A stretch of 64,000 nucleotides of DNA from Vibrio tubiashii ATCC 19109 (GCF_000772105.1 NZ_CP009355.1:62001-126000); one strand, 5' to 3'; shown: positions 27,540-36,654, counted from the stretch's first letter. Numbers and translations are program-made. Notes: generated by a model not told the origin, from the sequence alone.

Positions 27540-29054
27540 ATGAATAGTACACTTTTTCTTACTGGCTTCGGCGCATATGTAGTATTTCTGATCTGGCTTG
27601 GATGGTTTGTTTCGCGCAACCAAAAGTCGGGGGAAGATTTTCTATTAGGTGGCCGTGGCTTACCTCTGTTTCTTGTATTAGGTACAACCGTCGCGACTAT
27701 GGTCGGAACGGGCTCAAGTATGGGCGCGGTTGGTTTTGGTTATGCTAATGGCTGGGCTGGTGCGCTTTATGGCATTGGCGGTGCCATTGGTATCTTGCTT
27801 CTTGCGCTATGGTTTGCTCCGGTTCGTAAACTGAACTTTATGACCATGAGTGAAGAGCTTGCTTACTATGTGGGTGCAAATCGCATCGTTAAAAACGTGG
27901 TTGGCTTGCTTATCTTTATCGCTTCTATTGGCTGGTTAGGCGCGCATATTCTTGGCGGTGGTATGTACCTCGCGTGGATCGCTGATATCGACCTCAATTT
28001 AGCGAAAATCATCATTGCTGCGGCGTTTACTATCTATGTTGTGATCGGTGGTTACACTGCGGTTGTCTGGACGGATACGATTCAAGCAATCATTCTATTT
28101 GTTGGCTTCATTCTGATGGCGGTTCTATCGGTTCAACATATCGGTGGTATGGACAACCTATACGCAGCTATGGACCCAGCCGCAACGAGCTTCCTAGCGA
28201 TTGAAAAACTAGGCATCATTCCGGCGGTATCTTTAGCGGTTGTGATTGGTGTTGGTGTACTTGCGACGCCTTCATTCCGCCAACGTATCTACTCTGGTAA
28301 GGATGTATCTACAATTCGCCGTTCGTTCATTGGCTCGGGCGTACTGTATCTATTCTTCTCAATCATCCCTGCAATCATTGGTATGGCGGCACATGCGATT
28401 GACCCAACACTAGATAACCCTAACTTCTCGTTCCCATACATTGCTGCAACCGTATTGCCAGTAGGTATTGGCATGATTGTTCTGATTGCGGGTCTGTCAG
28501 CAACCATGTCGAGTGCTAGCTCTGATGCGATTGCGGGTGTGTCGATTCTACTGCGTGATGTTTACGTTATGTTCACAGGTCGTGTGCCAAACAAAGAGTC
28601 CATGCTTAACTACTCTCGTCTAGCGCTAGTTGTGGTTATCGGCTTTGCTCTGCTATTTGCTCTGACTTCAAACGACATCATTGGCTACATCACTAAGATG
28701 ATCTCTACCGTCATGTCAGGCATGTTCGTGTGCGGAATGCTAGGTCGCTTCTGGAAGCGTTACAACTGGCAAGGTGCTATCGCGACACTTGCTGGTGCTT
28801 CAGTGGCTTCATTCACTGTTATGCTCAACGCGGATTACACAGCCTTCTGGGGCAACCCAGTGATTCCATCTTGTCTGTTCGCACTGGCAGCGGGTGTCGT
28901 AGTGAGCCTATGTACTCCTGCAAACCAAGTCAGCCCTGAAATGGCAAGAGCAATCCTTGACGATGAGCGTGCTCTGATGGAAATGGAATTGTCTGACTCA
29001 GGCGTCCTAGAAGAAGACAAATCTTCACAGCGTCCTGCCACTCAAACTAGCTAG
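27540..29054 (+). CDS. SSS family sodium:solute symporter
   Basis: This 504-aa inner-membrane protein has about 13 TM segments and the SSS-type motif GGRGLPLFLVLGTTVATMVG near residue 37. Other family landmarks are GGYTAVVWTDTIQ near 175 and GLSATMSSASSDAIAG near 320. A GAGAGGTG site precedes the ATG at 27540; an earlier start at 27513 is weaker. In this operon it is the only transporter, so it probably imports the acidic amino sugar N-acetylglucosaminate or a chito-oligosaccharide acid with sodium (inference). Confidence 0.87.
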   Translation: MNSTLFLTGFGAYVVFLIWLGWFVSRNQKSGEDFLLGGRGLPLFLVLGTTVATMVGTGSSMGAVGFGYANGWAGALYGIGGAIGILLLALWFAPVRKLNFMTMSEELAYYVGANRIVKNVVGLLIFIASIGWLGAHILGGGMYLAWIADIDLNLAKIIIAAAFTIYVVIGGYTAVVWTDTIQAIILFVGFILMAVLSVQHIGGMDNLYAAMDPAATSFLAIEKLGIIPAVSLAVVIGVGVLATPSFRQRIYSGKDVSTIRRSFIGSGVLYLFFSIIPAIIGMAAHAIDPTLDNPNFSFPYIAATVLPVGIGMIVLIAGLSATMSSASSDAIAGVSILLRDVYVMFTGRVPNKESMLNYSRLALVVVIGFALLFALTSNDIIGYITKMISTVMSGMFVCGMLGRFWKRYNWQGAIATLAGASVASFTVMLNADYTAFWGNPVIPSCLFALAAGVVVSLCTPANQVSPEMARAILDDERALMEMELSDSGVLEEDKSSQRPATQTS

Positions 29055-29069
29055 CTTTCTCCACAACTT

Positions 29070-29090
29070 TGGCTCTGCCTAGCAGAGCCA
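29070..29090 (+). terminator. Intrinsic terminator after the symporter gene
   Basis: A perfect 9-bp stem (29070-29078 with 29082-29090) is followed by CTGTTTTTTT. It lies inside the cluster, so kdgK onward is either read through at reduced level or uses its own promoter. Confidence 0.9.
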
Positions 29091-29123
29091 CTGTTTTTTT
29101 ACTTTTCAAGATTAAGGTGTGTT

Positions 29124-30086
29124 ATGTCGGCATCTTCTAATTTTAACATTGCTTTTTTTGGCGAGTGCATGGTCGAAATCAGTGGGTCTCCACTGAATAA
29201 AAAATTCGGCGGTGACACACTCAATACGGCGCTTTACCTGTCTCGTTTAACTCAAGATCAAAATGTTTTTGTGCACTATGCGATGGGGCTTGGTCACGAT
29301 GAATTGTCTCAGAGTATGTTGGAAAACTGGCATCATGAAGGCATTCAAACTGAGTTGGTCGAACGCATTGAGAACAAACTGCCCGGCCTATACATGGTTG
29401 AAACGGATGAGACTGGTGAGCGTCACTTCCACTATTGGCGCAGTGATGCCGCAGCCAAGTTTTACTTTAATAGCGAAAGCCAATCCAAACTTGAAGCTGC
29501 ACTGGCCGATAAGGTCTTAGACGCGGTGTACCTAAGCGGTATCAGCCTTGCCATTCTAGACGACGATTCACGTCAACGCTTACTTGATGCCGTTTGTACC
29601 TTCTCACTTCAAGGTGGAAAGGTGATATTCGATAACAACTACCGCCCGCAACTTTGGTCAATCGAGCAAGCGCAGCATTGGTATGCAAAGCTTCTACCTT
29701 GCGTCGATATTGCTTTGATTACAGAAGATGATGACCACATCGTCTGGGGCAGTGAAGAGTCGGTGCAAGCGAGATGTCTGCGCCTTGGCTGCAAAGAAGT
29801 GGTGATTAAGCGTGGTTGCGAGCCTTGTAAAATCATCACCACTAGCGATCAAGGCATAGAAGAGCGTTATGTTGCGGCAAGTAAAGTGAACAAGGTCGTC
29901 GACACGTGCGCCGCAGGGGATTCGTTCGCCGCAGGTTATCTTGCTGCTCGCCTAACCGGAAAAAGTGCCAGTGCCTCAGCGCTATTAGGCCATCAATTAG
30001 CTTCAACCGTTATTCAATACTCAGGCGCGATTATTCCTGTCAGCGCGATGAGTGAACTTATTATTGGGTCACAAGACCAGAAATAG
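29124..30086 (+). CDS. kdgK: 2-keto-3-deoxygluconate kinase
   Basis: This 320-aa PfkB/ribokinase-fold kinase has an N-terminal FGECMVEISG and GGDTLNTALYLSRL (substrate-binding, about 10-45) and the C-terminal catalytic motif DTCAAGDSFAAGYLAARLTG with the base Asp (about 267). This matches KdgK, which phosphorylates KDG to KDPG with ATP. The KDPG aldolase follows 14 bp later. AAGGTG precedes the ATG. Confidence 0.9.
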   Translation: MSASSNFNIAFFGECMVEISGSPLNKKFGGDTLNTALYLSRLTQDQNVFVHYAMGLGHDELSQSMLENWHHEGIQTELVERIENKLPGLYMVETDETGERHFHYWRSDAAAKFYFNSESQSKLEAALADKVLDAVYLSGISLAILDDDSRQRLLDAVCTFSLQGGKVIFDNNYRPQLWSIEQAQHWYAKLLPCVDIALITEDDDHIVWGSEESVQARCLRLGCKEVVIKRGCEPCKIITTSDQGIEERYVAASKVNKVVDTCAAGDSFAAGYLAARLTGKSASASALLGHQLASTVIQYSGAIIPVSAMSELIIGSQDQK

Positions 30087-30100
30087 AATCGGAAACTATT

Positions 30101-30745
30101 ATGTCTATACAAGCTACATCTCAAGAAATCATCAACAAGCTACAGCAGTTCAAAGTTGTACCTGTTATCCAAATCAACAAGGTTGAACATGCAGTCCCTC
30201 TAGCCAAAGTTCTGGTTGAAAATGGCCTACCCGTCGCTGAAGTGACCTTCCGTACTGAGGCGGCAGCAGACGCAATCCGTGCAATGCGCGAAGCGTATCC
30301 TGAAATGTGCATTGGCGCGGGAACAGTACTGACGTCAGAGCAAATTGATCTAGCGAAAGAAGCCGGAAGTGAATTCGTGGTTGCTCCTGGCCTTAATCCA
30401 AACACAGTTCGTCGCTGCCAAGAGATAGGCATGCCTGTTGTTCCTGGAGTCAATAACCCAAGCCAAGTCGAGCAAGCACTAGAGCTTGGCTTAACCTTCC
30501 TAAAATTCTTCCCTGCGGAAGCATCTGGCGGCATTAGCATGGTCAAGTCTCTACTTGCTCCATACGTTGATGTGTCATTCATGCCAACTGGTGGCATCGG
30601 TAAACACAATATCAATGACTATCTAGCGATTGACCGAGTGATTTGCTGTGGTGGTACTTGGATGGTGGCTCCAACACTGATTGAGAACGAACAATGGGAT
30701 GAGATCGCGAAGCTTGTCCAAGAAGCGGTTGCGCATGTTGCGTAA
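30101..30745 (+). CDS. eda: KDPG aldolase
   Basis: This 214-aa class I aldolase has the Schiff-base lysine in FLKFFPAEASGG (about 137), the catalytic Glu in VAEVTFRTEAA (about 47), and GAGTVLT and MPTGGI phosphate-binding turns. It cleaves 2-keto-3-deoxy-6-phosphogluconate to pyruvate and glyceraldehyde 3-phosphate. It is a trimeric cytoplasmic enzyme in the family. Here it completes the amino-sugar-acid route after the KDG kinase. A GGAAA site precedes the ATG. Confidence 0.93.
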   Translation: MSIQATSQEIINKLQQFKVVPVIQINKVEHAVPLAKVLVENGLPVAEVTFRTEAAADAIRAMREAYPEMCIGAGTVLTSEQIDLAKEAGSEFVVAPGLNPNTVRRCQEIGMPVVPGVNNPSQVEQALELGLTFLKFFPAEASGGISMVKSLLAPYVDVSFMPTGGIGKHNINDYLAIDRVICCGGTWMVAPTLIENEQWDEIAKLVQEAVAHVA

Positions 30746-30780
30746 TTGAATCGAACATTAGTAAATTTGGGATGACACGG

Positions 30781-33231
30781 ATGAACAAAGCAACGTTAGC
30801 ACTACTTATTTCTGGCTTAATGGCGGGGCAAACAGCGATGGCAATGGCTCCTAATACTGATCTTAATCTTATGCCTTACCCTCAGGAAGTCGAACTGGGG
30901 AAAGGGCAAATTGCGCTCGACAAAGATTTTAGTATCTATGTAAAAGGTTATGACTCTGAGCGTGTGCAATTCAATGTAAAACGCACGATGGAAAGGCTTT
31001 ATCGTCAAACCGGTTTACCTATGCTTCATTGGCAAGCCGAGTCCGAGAAAGATGCAACCTTGGTGATTGATATTAGCAAGGCACCAAAAAGCCAAGTACA
31101 AGACATCGAGAGTGATGAGTCTTACCAATTGGATGCTAAGAATGGCCAAATTGTTATCCGCTCTGAGCGTCCATATGGTGCGCTACATGGCTTAGAAACT
31201 TTCCTCCAGCTAGTGACAACAGATGCCAAAGGTTATCATGTGCCAGAAGTGTCGATTGAAGATGAGCCACGCTTTAAATGGCGTGGTGTTTCATACGATA
31301 CGTCACGTCACTTTATTGAGTTCGACGTGATTTTACGTCAGCTTGATGCGATGGCATCGGCGAAGATGAACGTCTTCCACTGGCACATTTGGGATGACCA
31401 AGCGATTCGTATTCAGCTAGATAACTACACTAAACTCTGGTCTGAAACGGCAGACGGTGACTACTACACCAAAGACGAGATTCGTTATGTGGTGAACTAC
31501 GCGCGTAATCTTGGCATTCGTGTTATTCCTGAAATCTCTTTACCAGGGCATGCTTCAGCGGTTGCTCATGCTTATCCAGAATTGATGTCTGGTGTCGGCG
31601 AGCAAGCTTACCCTCAGCAGCGTGGATGGGGCGTGTTTGAGCCGCTGATGGACCCAACCAACCCAGAACTGTACACCATGCTTGAAAGTGTCTTTGATGA
31701 GGTGGTGGAGCTGTTCCCTGATGAGTACTTCCACATTGGTGGCGACGAGCCGAACTACAAGCAGTGGAAAGAAAACCCGAACATTCAGAAGTTTATTGCT
31801 GACAATAACCTAGATGGTGAACGTGGCCTGCAATCTTATCTCAACACGAAAGTAGAAAAGATGCTTGAGCAGCGCGGCAAGAAAATGTCTGGTTGGGATG
31901 AGATCTGGCATAAAGATTTGCCGACTTCAATTGTTATCCAAAGTTGGCGTGGGCACGACAGTATTGGTCGTGCTGCAAAAGAAGGTTATCAAGGGGTGCT
32001 TTCAACGGGCTATTATCTAGACCAGCCGCAACCGACAAGCTACCACTACCGCAATGACCCAATGCCAATGGGTATTACCGTTGACGATAAACTGCATAGT
32101 GGTGAGCGATTCGCAACTTACGACTGGGTTAAACCGCGCAATAAGGGCGGCCCACGTAAAGGTAATCTGACTATCATCGAAGCAAAAGATGGTACGTACC
32201 GGGCGTTTACCGATTACAATGGCAAGTCTCGCCAAGAAGTTCATATTCTTGAATATGTTCCGGGCAAAATGTTCCGCGGTCATTTCGATAACTTTATGTC
32301 CTACACCGAGTTCAACTATGAGTTTGCTGGTGGCAAGCTTAAGCCAAGTAGTTATCAGCTTATCGGTAACGTTCGCTGGCCTGCGACAGGTGTGCTAGTG
32401 GCAGGAAGTTCAATCAAGGGTTCTGTCATTCCTCAGCCAAACGGCGGCTACCCTGCTGAACTAACCAAAGATGAACAGAAACTCATCTTGGGTGGTGAAA
32501 TCACCATTTGGGGTGAAAACCTTGACTCAATGACCATCGAGCAGCGTTTATGGCCGCGTAGCTACGCGATTGCTGAGCGTTTGTGGTCTAGCCAAGAGCT
32601 TACCGATGAGCGCAGCATGTATCGTCGTATGAGTGTGATGGACACGTGGTCTGAAGTCTCCGTTGGTTTACGTCATCACGCTGACGCCAACATGATGCTT
32701 AAGCGCCTCGCAAATGGTGCGGATGTGATGCCTCTGCAAACACTCTCTAAGTACATTGAACCTGCACAGTATTACGCGCGTCACTGGGAGAAATGGATAT
32801 CAACGCCGAACAAAGGCGATCTTTACAACCAATATGAACGCTTAAATCGCTTTGCTGATGCGCTACCGGTAGAAAGCTTGGCGGTATATCAGATGAATGA
32901 TTTGGTTGAGGCGTTTGTGAAGGGTGATAAAGCCGCTCTGGATACACTGCAGGGACATTATCAAGCGGTGAAATTTGCAGCAACTCAGGCTAAGCCTATT
33001 CTTGCAGCGAACGTCGCGTCAGTTGATACGGTTGCAGTGGCAGAGGCAAGTGTGCGAGTAGCAGACTTAGCCTTAACGTTAATTGAAACGGCTAAGCAAG
33101 GTAACCAAGTTCGCGCAGCGGATGCGGCAGAGTATCAAGCATTGATTGATCAAAATGCCATCATCATTGATGAAACGATTGTCGCCATTGTTAAACCAAC
33201 TGAGAGCTTACTTAAAACTCTGAGTAAATAA
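30781..33231 (+). CDS. Exported GH20 beta-N-acetylhexosaminidase
   Basis: This protein of about 816 aa starts with a signal peptide (cleavage after AMAMA, near residue 23). An N-terminal chitobiase-type domain (about 25-155) is followed by the GH20 TIM barrel, with RGVSYDTSRHFIEFD, HWHIWDDQ and the catalytic pair in FHIGGDEPN (about 320). The barrel is interrupted by about 130 residues (roughly 420-560, from the MGITVDDK phrase to TKDEQK) before GGEITIWGE and WPRSYAIAERLWS. It removes non-reducing GlcNAc from chitin oligosaccharides. In this cluster it would liberate the terminal N-acetylglucosaminate from oxidised oligomers (inference). An alternative ATG at 30772 adds three residues. Confidence 0.88.
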   Translation: MNKATLALLISGLMAGQTAMAMAPNTDLNLMPYPQEVELGKGQIALDKDFSIYVKGYDSERVQFNVKRTMERLYRQTGLPMLHWQAESEKDATLVIDISKAPKSQVQDIESDESYQLDAKNGQIVIRSERPYGALHGLETFLQLVTTDAKGYHVPEVSIEDEPRFKWRGVSYDTSRHFIEFDVILRQLDAMASAKMNVFHWHIWDDQAIRIQLDNYTKLWSETADGDYYTKDEIRYVVNYARNLGIRVIPEISLPGHASAVAHAYPELMSGVGEQAYPQQRGWGVFEPLMDPTNPELYTMLESVFDEVVELFPDEYFHIGGDEPNYKQWKENPNIQKFIADNNLDGERGLQSYLNTKVEKMLEQRGKKMSGWDEIWHKDLPTSIVIQSWRGHDSIGRAAKEGYQGVLSTGYYLDQPQPTSYHYRNDPMPMGITVDDKLHSGERFATYDWVKPRNKGGPRKGNLTIIEAKDGTYRAFTDYNGKSRQEVHILEYVPGKMFRGHFDNFMSYTEFNYEFAGGKLKPSSYQLIGNVRWPATGVLVAGSSIKGSVIPQPNGGYPAELTKDEQKLILGGEITIWGENLDSMTIEQRLWPRSYAIAERLWSSQELTDERSMYRRMSVMDTWSEVSVGLRHHADANMMLKRLANGADVMPLQTLSKYIEPAQYYARHWEKWISTPNKGDLYNQYERLNRFADALPVESLAVYQMNDLVEAFVKGDKAALDTLQGHYQAVKFAATQAKPILAANVASVDTVAVAEASVRVADLALTLIETAKQGNQVRAADAAEYQALIDQNAIIIDETIVAIVKPTESLLKTLSK

Positions 33232-33242
33232 TGGTTAAACCA

Positions 33243-33270
33243 TTTGCCGCTAGCGCACGCTAGCGGCAAA
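33243..33270 (+). terminator. Intrinsic terminator after GH20 gene
   Basis: A perfect 13-bp stem (33243-33255 with 33258-33270, CA centre) is followed by CTCCTTTTTATTT. It separates the hexosaminidase from the lactonase gene. Confidence 0.88.
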
Positions 33271-33295
33271 CTCCTTTTTATTTGGAAGTATTACA

Positions 33296-34327
33296 ATGCA
33301 AGTAAGCGGTCACTTACGGTTTTTCATCGGAACCTACACGGATTCCCCGAGTCAGAGCCAAGGCATTGCTCAAGTCAGCTTAAATCCACAGACTGGTGAA
33401 CTGACTCTCCTCGACGATTTCTACCCTCTACGTAATCCTTCTTACCTCAAGCAAACCCGCCAAGCCCTATATAGTTTTTCAGAAGTTGCTCAGCAAGACG
33501 GCGCACAACTTGTCTGTATGCAAAGGGGCATCAATCACGCGCTGCCCATTTTAGGCGACTATCCTTGTCACTTAGACGTTTGTGAGAATAACCAATACCT
33601 AGCCGTTGCCAACTATGGCTCTGGTGATGTCAACGTGTTTGCTCTTGGTGATGATGGTGTACCAAGAGAGCTAGTGACGACGCTGTTTGAAGAGGGTAAA
33701 GGCCCCAATCTTGATAGACAAGCGTCCCCGCATGCGCACCAAGTCGTGTTTCAGCGCACGGAAAAAGCGTTGGTAAACGTGGATCTAGGCAGCGATGCCA
33801 TCCGCTTCTATCACATTGAGCAAAACCAATTTCTCTTGCAACAAACGCTACCATTAACGCCAGGATCTGGGCCTCGCCATTTGGTGTTCAATGGCGCTGA
33901 AGATAAGGCTTATGTTGTGTGTGAGTTGAGTGAAACCTTGGTTGTGTTGACCAAGACAGACACTGGCTGGCAAGTGTCACAGCAGTCAGACTTAATCCCA
34001 AATGGGGAGAAAGGAGAAGCTGCGTCCGCGATTAAGTTGTCGCAAGACGAGAGGTTTATTTATGTGTCATGTCGACAGCAGAACGTGTTGAGCTGCTTTG
34101 ATGTTTCGCAACCTACAGCGCAATGGCTTGGCTTAACCGATTGTGGCGGTGATTTTCCGCGTGATTTTACAATTAGCGCTTGTGGCGAGTGGGTCGTAGT
34201 CGCCAATCAGCATTCCAATAACCTTACTAGCTTTCGTCGTGATTTGCAGACGGGAGCATTAGTCGCAACAGGATACCAGTGCCAAGTTGGCGCACCTGTC
34301 TGCGTAATTGAACAAAATAACGATTGA
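33296..34327 (+). CDS. YbhE/Pgl-type lactonase (seven-bladed beta-propeller)
   Basis: This 343-aa soluble protein is of the 6-phosphogluconolactonase YbhE family. It begins RFFIGTYTDSPSQSQGIAQV and shows PCHLDVCENNQYLAVANYGS, SPHAHQVVF and GPRHLVFN, which are blade and active-site landmarks. It has no signal peptide. LPMO-type C1 oxidation of chitin gives a delta-lactone that opens to an aldonic acid, so this enzyme may hydrolyse the N-acetylglucosamine lactone (inference). A plain 6-phosphogluconolactonase is the alternative. It is followed 7 bp later by the interrupted RidA gene. Confidence 0.83.
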   Translation: MQVSGHLRFFIGTYTDSPSQSQGIAQVSLNPQTGELTLLDDFYPLRNPSYLKQTRQALYSFSEVAQQDGAQLVCMQRGINHALPILGDYPCHLDVCENNQYLAVANYGSGDVNVFALGDDGVPRELVTTLFEEGKGPNLDRQASPHAHQVVFQRTEKALVNVDLGSDAIRFYHIEQNQFLLQQTLPLTPGSGPRHLVFNGAEDKAYVVCELSETLVVLTKTDTGWQVSQQSDLIPNGEKGEAASAIKLSQDERFIYVSCRQQNVLSCFDVSQPTAQWLGLTDCGGDFPRDFTISACGEWVVVANQHSNNLTSFRRDLQTGALVATGYQCQVGAPVCVIEQNND

Positions 34328-34334
34328 GAACAGT

Positions 34335-34697
34335 ATGACAATTCACCGTATTAACCCTACAAAACGTTGGTCAGATGTAACGGTATTTAATGGCATTGCT
34401 CACTTTGTCGAAGTGGCTGAAACGGATACCTCCGCAGATATTAAAGGGCAAGTACAGCAGATTTTTGATCAAGCTGAGTAGATGCTAGCTAGCGTCGATA
34501 GCGATAAAACGCGTATTTTGTCGGTCACTATCTACGTGACTGACTTTGCTAACTTCGATTCTTTGAATGAAGTGTGGGATAACTGGTTTGCGGAAGGCAC
34601 AGCACCAAGTCGCGCTTGCGTTAAAGTCGAACTTGCAGATCCTAACCTATTGGTTGAAATGGCATTTGTCGCGGCTGCGGGGGAAAAGTATCAGTAG
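34335..34697 (+). pseudogene. RidA family (YoaB-like) gene with in-frame TAG
   Basis: An ATG at 34335 opens MTIHRINPTKRWSDVTVFNG, a YoaB-type RidA start, and reads 48 codons to TAG at 34479-34481. The same frame continues without any shift to 34697 with the rest of the family (ILSVTIYVTDFANFDSLNEVW; ASRACVKVELAD-like end). The stop takes the place of one residue, with no insertion or deletion. An ATG follows directly (34482), so termination and re-initiation could make two fragments, but neither is a full RidA. A single-base mutation or a sequencing error are both possible. Confidence 0.8.
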
Positions 34698-34717
34698 TAT
34701 TTGCTGAGCAGAAACGT

Positions 34718-34743
34718 AAAAGGTAGCGAAATCGCTACCTTTT
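34718..34743. terminator. Bidirectional intrinsic terminator
   Basis: A 12-bp stem (34718-34729 with 34732-34743) with A-run and T-run flanks closes the 25-34.7 kb cluster on the plus strand and the 50-aa gene on the minus strand. Confidence 0.9.
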
Positions 34744-34766
34744 TTGATCGTGTACTTGCTGCGTGA

Positions 34767-34919
34767 TTACGCTTTTTGCAGATCGCGAGCTGGGTAAGTC
34801 AGTGTCATACCATCTACCGTTACTCGAACGTAGAAGCCGCCGCTGCTTAGACCAACAACCACCATCTTACCGAAATCAACGCCTTTTGTTGCGACAACAA
34901 CATCATCAATTGCAAACAT
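34767..34919 (-). CDS. Small conserved-looking protein, 50 aa
   Basis: This 51-codon frame reads MFAIDDVVVATKGVDFGKMV..., ends TYPARDLQKA, and has AAGGTG ahead of the ATG at 34919. The protein is soluble and beta-rich, with alternating hydrophobic residues (VVVGLSSGGFYVRVTVDG). It is flanked by a terminator, and codon use looks ordinary, so it is probably a real gene too short for standard ORF cut-offs. I do not recognise the family. Confidence 0.65.
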   Translation of the reverse strand: MFAIDDVVVATKGVDFGKMVVVGLSSGGFYVRVTVDGMTLTYPARDLQKA

Positions 34920-35061
34920 GGAAACACCTTGAAGTTAATGGATAGAATTAATCTCTCGGCGCGGATTTAAACAGCAATTGCTCCTGACAACTAATCAGGT
35001 TTTTTGTCGTCACAATCAAATAAACTACTTGTAGTGTGAGCTTACAATTTGACTACGCTTA

Positions 35062-36654
35062 TTAGTTTAAATTGTTGTTTTTAAATGAGTCTACGTAAGC
35101 TTTATCTTCCTTCATAATATGGTTTTTAAGCCAGTTTTTGAGAAATGTCATTAACTCATCGCCGATGTCTTCCCCCCTTTCTACGCGACTTTGAAATTCC
35201 AAGACCTCTTTTACCAACTGTTGATGCGCCTCCACATGATGACTGGTTTGCTCGTAGCCGATTTGTTCGAACAAAATTTCTTCATAGGCAAAGTGGTTAG
35301 CCGTGTAGTCAATCAAACCCTGAACCACTCGCTTGATCGAAGACAGGCCATAATTATGTTTAAGCAGGTAATAGAGCTCGTTTATGAGATGCAGTAGGGC
35401 GCGATGTTGGCGATTAATCTCGTCTAAACCAATATCGAGCTGAGCGTTCCATTCCATCAGTTTTTCGCGCTTAGCTTCATCGGCTTCTATTTGATTTGCG
35501 TCGGTAGCAAAGCGATGGAGTAAGGAGTCAATCTCCCCAGACAAATTACGTACTGTAATACTGGCTATCAAGGTTTCCTGAGTAGACCGAACATTGTTAT
35601 CGGACTCCGAAGCAATAAGCGCTAGGCTATCTTGCAAGCTTTGAGTTTGACCTAGTTGCTGCTCTGATGATTGAGCTATATGTTGGCCGTAAGTACGTAC
35701 TTCATCGATCTGTAGATTAAGCTCTTTGAATGTGTGCTCTGCCGTAGAGGCTATTTCTAATGAGCGTTGCATGCTTGATTTGTTTTCTTGCATGGTTTCC
35801 AACACGTCATCAGTCTTGGCTTGAAGATTGGTTATCTTATTGCGAATCTCTTCTGTTGCTTCTTGAGTTCTTTTTGACAGAGAGCGGACTTCATCGGCGA
35901 CGACGGCAAACCCGCGGCCTTGTTCACCTGCTCGGGCGCTCTCTATCGCTGCATTAAGCGCAAGCAAGTTAGTTTGTTCTGCGATACCACTAATGGTCTC
36001 CATCACTTGGCTAATTTGCGCGGTTTCTTCCATTAGTGACTGAAAATGTTCATTTGAATTATCAATATGCTGATTGGCGTTATCGAGCGCTTCTTCCAAT
36101 GCGACCATATCCCGAGAGCCTTGGTCTGCTTTAGATTTGGCTTGATTAGCCAATGTGGCGGTTGATTCACAGTAGCTAGAAACATTCTGCGTGATTTCAG
36201 AGAGCTGGCTGATGATCTCTTTGGCGTTATCGACATCTTGTTTTTGCCCGAGCGCCCCCGTTTTGGAGAGGCTCGAATCTTCTTGTACGGTAGCTGCTAC
36301 TTCGACTAAACGAGCCGTTGATTTGCGAAGTGCGTGTACAGTTCGAGATATGTCTTCACCTATTCGGTTGAAGATGCGTAATAACGGTGTATTGAGGGAA
36401 TCTCTAGTATCAATCCTTACCGTAAGGTCGCCTTCTGAAAGATGGACAGCGGCTTGCTTAAGTTGGGTTAATAAACCCGCCATAGAAGTAATCGTGGAAA
36501 CAACCACCAAGTGATACAGCAGCAAGAGTGCGAGCCACAACCATGATTGTTCAATGACGAGCTCAACAGCAATGGGAAGAATAAGCAAGGTTAGCAGCAG
36601 TGACCACTGCATCGAAGAGAGTCTATTTAGGCTAGAAAATAATGATCTGAACAT
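35062..36654 (-). CDS. Chemoreceptor with C-terminal hemerythrin domain
   Basis: This 530-aa protein has two TM helices close together near residues 16-58, so almost no periplasmic sensor. A HAMP-like segment (about 60-110) and an MCP signalling domain follow (hairpin tip with [39 protein letters not shown] around 220-260, described here by position). A bacteriohemerythrin domain occupies about 400-525, with iron ligands His in RQHRALL, His and Glu in NHFAYEE, His in HVEAH and His/Asp in NHIMKED. It probably senses O2 or redox state from the cytoplasm and signals through CheA/CheW. It is transcribed alone. Confidence 0.88.
   Translation of the reverse strand: MFRSLFSSLNRLSSMQWSLLLTLLILPIAVELVIEQSWLWLALLLLYHLVVVSTITSMAGLLTQLKQAAVHLSEGDLTVRIDTRDSLNTPLLRIFNRIGEDISRTVHALRKSTARLVEVAATVQEDSSLSKTGALGQKQDVDNAKEIISQLSEITQNVSSYCESTATLANQAKSKADQGSRDMVALEEALDNANQHIDNSNEHFQSLMEETAQISQVMETISGIAEQTNLLALNAAIESARAGEQGRGFAVVADEVRSLSKRTQEATEEIRNKITNLQAKTDDVLETMQENKSSMQRSLEIASTAEHTFKELNLQIDEVRTYGQHIAQSSEQQLGQTQSLQDSLALIASESDNNVRSTQETLIASITVRNLSGEIDSLLHRFATDANQIEADEAKREKLMEWNAQLDIGLDEINRQHRALLHLINELYYLLKHNYGLSSIKRVVQGLIDYTANHFAYEEILFEQIGYEQTSHHVEAHQQLVKEVLEFQSRVERGEDIGDELMTFLKNWLKNHIMKEDKAYVDSFKNNNLN

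Noticed and set aside
30121..30615. 164-codon frame antisense to the KDPG aldolase gene
   Set aside because: It is a shadow of the strongly conserved aldolase reading frame.
34482..34697. The 71-codon frame starting right after the TAG as an independent gene
   Set aside because: It encodes only the C-terminal half of a RidA fold continuous with the preceding 48 codons, so it is treated as part of an interrupted gene.
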